7,771 bases of DNA from Acidimicrobiales bacterium (lineage in GTDB: Bacteria > Actinomycetota > Acidimicrobiia > Acidimicrobiales > SZUA-35): the NCBI GenBank assembly GCA_013003325.1, contig JABDJU010000041.1, positions 1 through 7,771 on the forward strand, read 5' to 3'. Numbering within the stretch: the stretch's first letter is position 1; every line of letters begins with the position of its first letter. A model generated the notes under the pieces. That model was not told the DNA's origin and searched no databases. It worked only from the letters and a program-made list of their open reading frames with translations. Position numbers and translations under genes: made by a program. Shown here in pieces: positions 1 through 6,400 of the stretch.

Positions 1-695
1 ACGCCGTCTCGTTGCTCATGCCCCATGCCGAGCCGTTCGTTGTGCGCTCGGTGGAACGGGTTGCAGACCGCCTCGACGATGACGTACGTCCGGCCGCCCT
101 CGCCTACGCCCGGCAGGAACGTCAGCACCATGCCCAGCATCGCAGGTTCAACGACCGGGTCTTCGCTGCCCATCCGAGGCTGATGTGGCTCGACCGGTGG
201 ATGGACCGGACCTTTCGGTTTCTCGACCGGAGAAGCGATGACTTCGGGGTTGCCTTTTCTGCCGGGTTCGAGACGATCGCCTTCGCCGGAGCGCGATGGA
301 CCGACGATCGGATCGGGCCGCTGTTCGACGATGCCGAACCGACCGCTCGCCGCCTGTTCCTCTGGCATCTCGCCGAGGAGGTGGAACACAAGGGCGCCGC
401 CCATGATGTCTGGGACTCGGTCAGCGGGAGCCGACTGCACTACGTGCTCGGGACGATCGCTGCCACCGTCATCCTTGCGGTCTTCTCCCTTTTGGGAACG
501 CTTGCGCTGCTGTGGACCGAGCGACGCTTGTTCTCGCCGAGGGCCCACTGGAACCTGCTCGTGTGGAGCCTCAGCTATCTCTTCGAGTTCTTGCCGTTGG
601 CGGTCGTGTCAGCTCTGCCCGGACATCACCCCAGCGATCTCGCTGACCCTGTGGTTCTGCCAACCTGGCTGAGGACCCAGATCGATCAGTCCTGA
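1..695 (+). CDS. Metal-dependent hydrolase family protein (PF10118/COG3687-like), 5' truncated by window edge
   Basis: The reading frame is open from the first complete codon (position 3) to the TGA at 693-695, so the true start probably lies left of the window; TTG at 12 and ATG at 18 fall inside conserved sequence. Counting the codon at 12 as residue 1, I see E7, E36xxH39 (ARQERQHH), E87 and E123xxH126 (HLAEEVEHKGAAHD). These match the 'predicted metal-dependent hydrolase' family PF10118, and their order (E, ExxH, E, ExxH) is that of ferritin-like di-iron proteins. A hydrophobic stretch at about residues 143-168 looks like a membrane span, followed by a second apolar segment near 181-202. 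The substrate is unknown; 'hydrolase' is a family label, not a demonstrated activity. The 3' end overlaps the convergent DedA gene by 10 bp. Family assignment is fairly secure, function is not. Confidence 0.85.
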   Translation, partial: AVSLLMPHAEPFVVRSVERVADRLDDDVRPAALAYARQERQHHAQHRRFNDRVFAAHPRLMWLDRWMDRTFRFLDRRSDDFGVAFSAGFETIAFAGARWTDDRIGPLFDDAEPTARRLFLWHLAEEVEHKGAAHDVWDSVSGSRLHYVLGTIAATVILAVFSLLGTLALLWTERRLFSPRAHWNLLVWSLSYLFEFLPLAVVSALPGHHPSDLADPVVLPTWLRTQIDQS

Positions 696-1318
696 ATCAC
701 CTCGTCGCGAGCGCGGAGCCAGCGAGCCAGCTCGAGCAGGGCGATAATCGTGATGGCGGTGCCGAAGGCCAGAGCGAAGGCGATCGTCTCACCGTTTTCC
801 TTCTCGGCGAACCAATCGCCGAAGAAGAATCCCAGAACTCCGTTGTACGTGGCCCAAATAAGGCAGGCCGCCACCTCCCACCTGAGGAACCACGTCTTGT
901 AGGGCTGCCGGGTGGCGCCGCACGCCAACGTGAGCAGGGTCCTGCCTCCAGGGATGAACCGGGCCGTCACCAACAGCGGTCCACCGCGTACCCGAATCTG
1001 GCGCGATGTCTTGGCCACGGCCTCTCGCCGGTTCTCGGCAAATCCGGGAAACCGGTGCATGCCGAACCGGCCGATCCCGTAGCTGATGGAATCGCCGGTC
1101 ACCGCTCCGAGAGCGCCGATGAGGACGACCAGCAGGATGTTGAGATCGCCGGCGCCGGCCGAGACTCCTCCGACGATCACGGTGACATCGCCAGGAACAA
1201 CCGGAAAGAAGCCGTCCACCATGGCGATGCCGAAGATCAACGCATAGAACCACGGGCTGTCGGCGAAGTCTTGGGACCAGGTCCACGCTGACTGCAAAGT
1301 CTCCCAGAAGTCGGTCAC
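686..1318 (-). CDS. DedA/VTT-domain membrane protein
   Basis: A 210-residue polytopic inner-membrane protein of the DedA (SNARE-associated/VTT, PF09335) family. Members are implicated in flipping undecaprenyl phosphate or phospholipids across the membrane and in proton-coupled envelope homeostasis. Visible signatures are the re-entrant-loop motif FFPVVPGD at 37-44, a G-rich segment GALGAVTGDSISYGIGR at 68-84, and the family hallmark ARFIPGGRTLLTLACGA at 119-135 with R120, P123, R126 and G134. Hydrophobic segments lie near 23-52, 61-83, 148-167 and 179-199. Length is normal for the family. The start is GTG (minus strand, 1316-1318); the segment before it lacks a Shine-Dalgarno sequence but has a TAGACT hexamer 7 nt upstream. 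The gene lies 72 bp downstream of the acyl-CoA dehydrogenase on the same strand, but the candidate promoter suggests independent transcription. Which lipid it moves cannot be read from sequence. Confidence 0.93.
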   Translation of the reverse strand: MTDFWETLQSAWTWSQDFADSPWFYALIFGIAMVDGFFPVVPGDVTVIVGGVSAGAGDLNILLVVLIGALGAVTGDSISYGIGRFGMHRFPGFAENRREAVAKTSRQIRVRGGPLLVTARFIPGGRTLLTLACGATRQPYKTWFLRWEVAACLIWATYNGVLGFFFGDWFAEKENGETIAFALAFGTAITIIALLELARWLRARDEVIQD

Positions 1319-1325
1319 CGACGCG

Positions 1326-1331
1326 AGTCTA
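1326..1331 (-). promoter_or_regulatory. Candidate -10 (TAGACT) for the DedA gene
   Basis: On the minus strand TAGACT is followed by 7 nt and then the GTG start of the DedA gene. It fits the actinobacterial TAnnnT -10 pattern and would place transcription initiation at or within a base of the start codon, giving a leaderless mRNA. I see no good TTGACA-like -35 at 16-19 nt. The same hexamer sits before the nitroreductase gene. Confidence 0.5.
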
Positions 1332-1390
1332 CGGCCAGGCGACCGGGGCCATCGGTGCCCGCCGCTTGTTGCTGATCACCTCGGTGTCGA

Positions 1391-2650
1391 TCAGTACCGA
1401 GCGATCTCGGCTCTGCCGACCACCATGTGGTGCACTTCGTCGGGTCCGTCGGCGAAGCGGAGGGTGCGTTGACCGGTGTACATCTCAGCCAAAGGTGTGC
1501 GCTGGCTGATGCCGGTAGCACCGTGCATCTGGATCGCCTGATCGATGATGTCGCACACCCGCTCGGGGACCATGGCCTTGATGGCACTGACCCAGACCCG
1601 GGCATCGGCGTTGCCGAGCACATCCATCGCCTTGGCGGCCCGCAACACCATCAAGCGCATCGCTTCGATATCGATTCGGGCTCGGCTGATGATCTCGGTG
1701 TTGCCCCCCAGCTTCACCAACGGCTTCCCGAAGGCTTCCCGTTCGAGACCGCGCCGCACCATCAACTCCAGCGCCCGTTCGGCCACCCCGAGGGAGCGCA
1801 TGCAGTGATGAATCCGGCCCGGACCGAGCCTCAGCTGGCTGATCTCGAAGCCACGGCCCTCGCCCAGCAGCATGTTCGAAGCCGGCACCCGAACATCTTC
1901 AAAGGTGATGTGCATGTGGCCGTGGGGGGCGTCGTCGGCACCGAAGACCAACATCGGTCCGACGATCGTGACCCCGGGGGTGTCGATCGGCACCAGGATC
2001 TGGCTTTGCTGGAGGTGCGGTGCCGCCTCCGGATTTGTGCGACACATCACAATCATGATCTTGCAGCGGGGATCGCCGGCACCGCTGATCCAGTACTTCT
2101 CGCCGTTGATCACATACTCGTCACCATCGCGAACCGCCGAGGTTGCGATGTTCTTGGCATCCGATGATGCGACGGCGGGCTCGGTCATGGCGAAGGCGCT
2201 GCGGATCTCGCCGGCCAGCAGAGGCTTGAGCCACTGTTCCTTCTGTTCGGGGGTGCCGACCCGCTCGAGCACTTCCATGTTGCCCGTGTCGGGCGCCGAA
2301 CAATTGAGGCATTCCGATGCCAACGGGTTCTTGCCCAGTTCGGCGGCGATGTAGGCGTAGTCGAGATTCGACAGGCCCTCCCCGGTTTCGGCGTCGGGCA
2401 GGAAGAAGTTCCACAAGCCCTGCTCTTTGGCCTTCGCTTTGACTTTGTCGAGCAGTTCGAGCTGGCCCGGCGCGTAACTCCACCGATCTTCTCGACCTTC
2501 GCCGAGTTCGAAGAACTTCTCCGACATCGGGTTGATTTCGGTTTCGACGAACTTCTTCACCGCCTCAAGGAGGGGGCGAGCTCCTTCGCTCATCGCCAGG
2601 TTGTACATCTCGCCGCCGAGGTCATCAGTGTTCAGAGGATGGGCTGCCAT
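1391..2650 (-). CDS. Acyl-CoA dehydrogenase, ACAD10/11-like subfamily
   Basis: An FAD-dependent acyl-CoA dehydrogenase of about 419 residues that would oxidise an acyl-CoA to the 2-enoyl-CoA, passing electrons to electron-transfer flavoprotein. Numbering from ATG at 2650, the N-terminal helical domain spans about 1-150, the flavin-binding motif FAMTEP is at 153-158, WISGAGD at 187-193, and the C-terminal helical domain holds QMHGATG near 374-380. The segment QQSQILVPIDTPGV and the C-terminal RFADGPDEVHHM resemble ACAD10/11-type enzymes. By eye, the position of the usual catalytic glutamate of medium-chain enzymes is aspartate (D401). A GTG at 2668 would add six residues (MGNNGP); I prefer ATG 2650, with GGGGA about 11 nt upstream. 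No acyl-CoA ligase, thiolase or aminoglycoside-phosphotransferase-like kinase neighbours it here. Substrate is unknown, probably a fatty or branched acyl-CoA. Confidence 0.92.
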   Translation of the reverse strand: MAAHPLNTDDLGGEMYNLAMSEGARPLLEAVKKFVETEINPMSEKFFELGEGREDRWSYAPGQLELLDKVKAKAKEQGLWNFFLPDAETGEGLSNLDYAYIAAELGKNPLASECLNCSAPDTGNMEVLERVGTPEQKEQWLKPLLAGEIRSAFAMTEPAVASSDAKNIATSAVRDGDEYVINGEKYWISGAGDPRCKIMIVMCRTNPEAAPHLQQSQILVPIDTPGVTIVGPMLVFGADDAPHGHMHITFEDVRVPASNMLLGEGRGFEISQLRLGPGRIHHCMRSLGVAERALELMVRRGLEREAFGKPLVKLGGNTEIISRARIDIEAMRLMVLRAAKAMDVLGNADARVWVSAIKAMVPERVCDIIDQAIQMHGATGISQRTPLAEMYTGQRTLRFADGPDEVHHMVVGRAEIARY

Positions 2651-2670
2651 GGGGCCATTGTTCCCCACCC

Positions 2671-2682
2671 CCGATCGATCGG
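2671..2682. promoter_or_regulatory. 12-bp perfect palindrome in the divergent promoter region
   Basis: CCGATCGATCGG is its own reverse complement. It lies in the 89-bp gap between the divergent dehydrogenase and nitroreductase genes, 21 bp upstream of the ATG chosen for the dehydrogenase. The position suits an operator, but CGATCG and GATC-rich words are frequent throughout this window, so the palindrome may be compositional. Confidence 0.25.
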
Positions 2683-2688
2683 TGCAAT

Positions 2689-2718
2689 CGCCACCACACC
2701 AGGTTCGTACCGGTGGCG
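2689..2718. promoter_or_regulatory. Inverted repeat CGCCACC-N16-GGTGGCG, possible operator
   Basis: Two perfect 7-bp inverted arms (2689-2695 and 2712-2718) flank a 16-bp centre. The right half overlaps where the -35 element of the nitroreductase promoter would be, about 10 bp before the candidate -10 hexamer. A dimeric regulator could bind here and control one or both divergent genes; no regulator gene is visible in the window. Confidence 0.3.
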
Positions 2719-2727
2719 GGGCGTCCG

Positions 2728-2733
2728 TAGACT
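2728..2733 (+). promoter_or_regulatory. Candidate -10 (TAGACT) for the nitroreductase gene
   Basis: TAGACT is followed by 6 nt (CCGGCG) and then the ATG at 2740. No Shine-Dalgarno sequence is present between them, so initiation at or next to the ATG would give a leaderless transcript. It is identical to the hexamer before the DedA gene. The -35 region (about 2704-2710) is not close to consensus. Confidence 0.5.
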
Positions 2734-2739
2734 CCGGCG

Positions 2740-3390
2740 ATGGATGTACGGGAGACCATCGAACGTCGTATGTCGGTGCGGGCGTACCTTCCCACCGGCG
2801 TGCCCGACGGCCTGATCCGAGAGCTGCTGACTATGGCGTCGCGGGCTCCTTCGGGTGGCAACGTCCAACCCTGGAAGGTCTACGTGGTGAATGGGTCATC
2901 GCGAGACGAAATCGTGAAGCTCGCCCGGGAACGAGGTCCGGAGGAGCCCGAGTACCCCATCTATCCGGAGCGTCTGTGGGAGCCCTATCGAACCAACCGC
3001 TTCAAACTCGGTGAAGCCATGTACGCCACGATGGGGATACCGCGGGAAGACAAGGAGGCCCGGTTTCGGTGGTTCGCCAGAAACCAGGAGTTCTTCGGAG
3101 CGTCGGCCGGCCTGTTCTGCTTCGTCGACCGTGGAATGAACAAGCCCCAATGGAGCGATCTCGGCATGTTTCTCCAGACGTTTATGCTGCTCGCAGTGGA
3201 CGCCGGGCTCGACACGTGCGCCCAAGAGAGCTGGAGTCTCTATCCGCGCACGGTTTCGGAGTTCTGCAACGCTCCAGAGGAGCTCATGCTGTTCTGTGGC
3301 ATGGCCATCGGCTACCGCGACGACAATCATCCGGTCAACACGCTTCGATCAGAGAGAGTGCCGGTGGACGAATTCGCCACCTGGGTCTAA
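2740..3390 (+). CDS. Nitroreductase family FMN oxidoreductase
   Basis: A 216-residue cytoplasmic protein of the nitroreductase family (COG0778), predicted to bind FMN and use NAD(P)H to reduce nitroaromatics, quinones or another electron-poor substrate. Visible FMN-binding elements are RRMSVRAY at 9-16 (family RRSVR), the loop APSGGNVQPW at 36-45, and GMAIGYRDDNHPVN at 187-200 near the C-terminus. The helix DLGMFLQTFMLLAVDAGLDT at 140-159 is the usual dimer and flavin-contacting helix. A Tyr- and Trp-rich insert at about 68-112 probably shapes the substrate pocket. Length and order are normal for the family. ATG 2740 is supported by immediate onset of family sequence (MDVRETIERR). It is divergent from the acyl-CoA dehydrogenase and convergent with the ATPase gene, 38 bp away. 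The physiological substrate is not deducible; these proteins are often generically annotated. Confidence 0.93.
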   Translation: MDVRETIERRMSVRAYLPTGVPDGLIRELLTMASRAPSGGNVQPWKVYVVNGSSRDEIVKLARERGPEEPEYPIYPERLWEPYRTNRFKLGEAMYATMGIPREDKEARFRWFARNQEFFGASAGLFCFVDRGMNKPQWSDLGMFLQTFMLLAVDAGLDTCAQESWSLYPRTVSEFCNAPEELMLFCGMAIGYRDDNHPVNTLRSERVPVDEFATWV

Positions 3391-3428
3391 GGCGTTTCCG
3401 CCCCCAACCAGGCCGACATGAACCTAGC

Positions 3429-6400
3429 TCAGGCCGGGTCGGGCCCGACGATGAGAATCGGGGTCGTCGTGCCGCGGTCAACCAGGAGTCCGTGACCCCG
3501 CTTCAGCCCTGCGATCTGCGACGTCGAGAACGGAGCACCGAGCATGGCACCGTCGGCGGTCGTAGGGTTGACGGCGATCCCGCTGTGGCTGCTCCGCAGT
3601 ACCGCCGCCAGCGGCGAGACGGCCTTGAGGTCTGACGGCTTCGCCCCGATCACCATCCATCGCCCCGGTCCAGCATCGGCCGCGAAGCGGGTGAGCGCCG
3701 CTTGGGCCTTGGGCCCGACCTGTGCGATGTCATCGACTACCACGAGGGTGAAGCCGGCGAGGTCTCTGCTCTCGAGTGCGGCGTCGGGATCGATGCGCTC
3801 GACGCCCCCGACGATCGGGGTGTCCGGTCCGGCGACGACCACGACCGACCCAAGCGGCAAGGCCGGCATGGAGAGTGCGGTGATCGATGCCACAGTTGCC
3901 GACCGACGCCCGCCGGGTGACCCGAGAATCACGGCGCGGTCTGCCAGGTGCAGATACTCGGGCTCGGCGTCTCGGCTGTTGAGACCTACCGGCACCCGAA
4001 GGCAATCGTCGACAATGTCAGACGCTGCTTCAAGGTCGCTGACGGCGATGCGATCGGGTGGTCGCCGCAGCGGCGCGGGTGGACGGTTCAGCGCCGTCGG
4101 TAGTTCGGGGATCTCCTCCTCGAGCTCATCCGGAGAACAGACGGCGGCCACTCCGACCATGCCGGTGCGAACATCGACCACCATCGACTTCTCCAGGGTC
4201 GGGAGGTCGCGGGGACGGAGACCGAAGGCCAGGACCGATGCGGGATCGGCCAGGCGCTGGAGCAAGTTCACCGCAACCGATGTCGACATTCGGGCCGGTA
4301 TCTGCCGGTCGCCGGCCGCGGTTCCTATCCAAGAGACACCGACCGACACCGACTCGCGGAACAGCGCTGCGATCCGGTTGGCGGTGGCGTGGCCGCCCCC
4401 GTCGTGCAGCCGCTCCAAGAGGCTCCCGAGAGCCTCGACCACAACCACGATCGCTGGGTCGAACGTCGGTGCAGCACTGGCGACACGGGCGCGCGTGCGC
4501 GCCGCCACGATCCCTTCCAGCAGTGTCAGCATGCGATCAAGTTCTTCGTCGTCATCGTGGCTCACGTAGGCCCCGACCGCCGGGGCGGATTCGAGCCCCT
4601 TCAGCTCGGCGGCACCACCGTCGAGCACGTAGATGTGGAGGTCGTCGGGCGGCAGCGTACGCATGGCCCGTAGGGTCACCGCTCTCAGCGTGCCCGCCGC
4701 CGTGGCCCTGTCGAACCCGAAGAGCAGCGCATTTTCTCCACCCAATCGGATCGACAGCAATCGGCGCTGTTGCTCATCCGGCACGTCGAGAATCCCCACG
4801 GCGACCGAGCCCGAGTGCGCCCGGACCTCGCCGAGCTGTCCCGACTGGAGTTCGACGATGGCGTCGTCCAACGCGGCCGGATCGATCCGCGTCGGCAGTG
4901 CCGGCAACCACGGTCGTCGCGGTTGGGCGATGCCGGCCTTTTCGTGTGCCTCAGCCACTGCTCGGAGGGCTCGCTCCAGGTCTGTCTTGCCATCACCGCT
5001 GCTTTCTTCGACCACAGCGGAATCCCCGAGCCCAAAGTCTCGGACTCGCGGCTCGTGCCGTGAGACGTCGGAGGTGCGAGCGCCCGTGAAGGCCGACTGG
5101 AACTGCTCGACCTCGCCCGCTCCGAGCCGCACGAATCCCCGCCCTGGTTTGGAGCGGGGTATCCCGATCGCGTCGCGTGTGCCGAGTACGTCGAGAGAAT
5201 CAGCGTCGTCAGCGACCCGCAGGCAGATCCGAAGGTTCGTGTTGCTCTTGATCTTCGCGTCGATTACCCCGGCGGGACGTTGGGTGGCCAGAACCATGTG
5301 GATGCCGAGCGATCGGCCCCGCTGGGCAACATCGATCAGCGAGTCGAGGAAGTCGGGTAGCTCGAAAGCGAGGGTTGCGAACTCGTCCACGACCACGATC
5401 AGTCGAGGCAGCACCCCACCCTTGGCTCGATAGCCGGCCAGGTCGCTGGCTTCGGTGTCTCGCAGTAGACGCTCCCGGTGGTTGAGCTCGGCCCGTAGCG
5501 AACGGAGCGCTCTGACCCCCAGGTGTTCGTCGAGATCGGTGACTACCGCAACGGTATGGGGGAAGTCGGTGCACCGGTCGAAGGCTCCCCCGCCCTTGTA
5601 GTCGATCAACACGAAGTTGATGTGCTCGGCGCTGTGGGCTACGGCCATCGATACGACCAGTGACCGAAGCAGCTCGCTCTTGCCCGCTCCGGTCGTTCCT
5701 GCGACGAGCGCGTGCGGACCGTCCCGAACAAGATCGAGCCGCAGGGTCTCCGTAGCCGTGCGCCCGAGACCGAAAACGGGGTGAGGATCCACTCCCGCAG
5801 CTCGCCAGCTGTCGGTGATGGCGTCGGTTTCGAGCGGTCCGACAACGTCGACCAAGGACACGGCGTCGGGGAGTTGCGTGTCGGCGGTGACCGCTTCGGG
5901 GTCAACCAGCGGGGCCTGGTTTCGTGCGGCCCGACGCGCCGTCTCCAGGTCGACCGTGTTCGGCGTGGCGCGCATGGTACGGCGGGCGCCTTCGACCTCC
6001 AAGATGTCAACCAGGCCGGACTCGTCGAGCGTGACGATCGACCGGCACGAAGCGGGCAGCAGGTCAGCACGGTCGGCCAACACGATGGCGGCGGCGCTGC
6101 CGCCGCCAAGCTCTTGTCGCAGGTTCAGGCACTCGTGCACCAGGTCGGTACCGTCGACCACGAACACGGTGAGACGAACCGACTCGCTGTCGGGGTCGGT
6201 GCCCAGCGGGTGTCGTCGCTGGTCGAGCATCCGATCGATCTCCTCAGGCGTCGTGGCGACTTGGTCGAGGTGGGGCAGCCACTTCAGCCAATCCCATGCC
6301 TTTTGGTGGCCCGCCGACGTGACTAGCGAGACGCTCAGGTCGGCCGGACCACAATTGCTGATGAGGCCGAGGAGTATGCCTCGCATCTCAGCGAGCGCCT

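Noticed and set aside
1427..2354. Plus-strand open frames opposite the acyl-CoA dehydrogenase
   Set aside because: No recognisable motif; the minus-strand frame has strong family signatures over its full length.
3391..3428. Possible bidirectional terminator between the nitroreductase and ATPase genes
   Set aside because: The only hairpin I see is a 4-bp stem (GGCG-TTTC-CGCC, 3391-3402) without a T-tract, too weak to call.
3438..3449. Perfect palindrome GTCGGGCCCGAC
   Set aside because: It encodes part of the C-terminal VGPDPA of the ATPase and is followed by no T-run; likely incidental GC-rich sequence.
3544..5433. Long plus-strand open frames (for example 3544-4569, 4058-5089 and 4633-5433) opposite the large ATPase gene
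   Set aside because: They are Arg/Ser/Pro-rich translations antisense to a gene with clear FtsK/SpoIIIE organisation; long antisense frames are expected in high-GC DNA.
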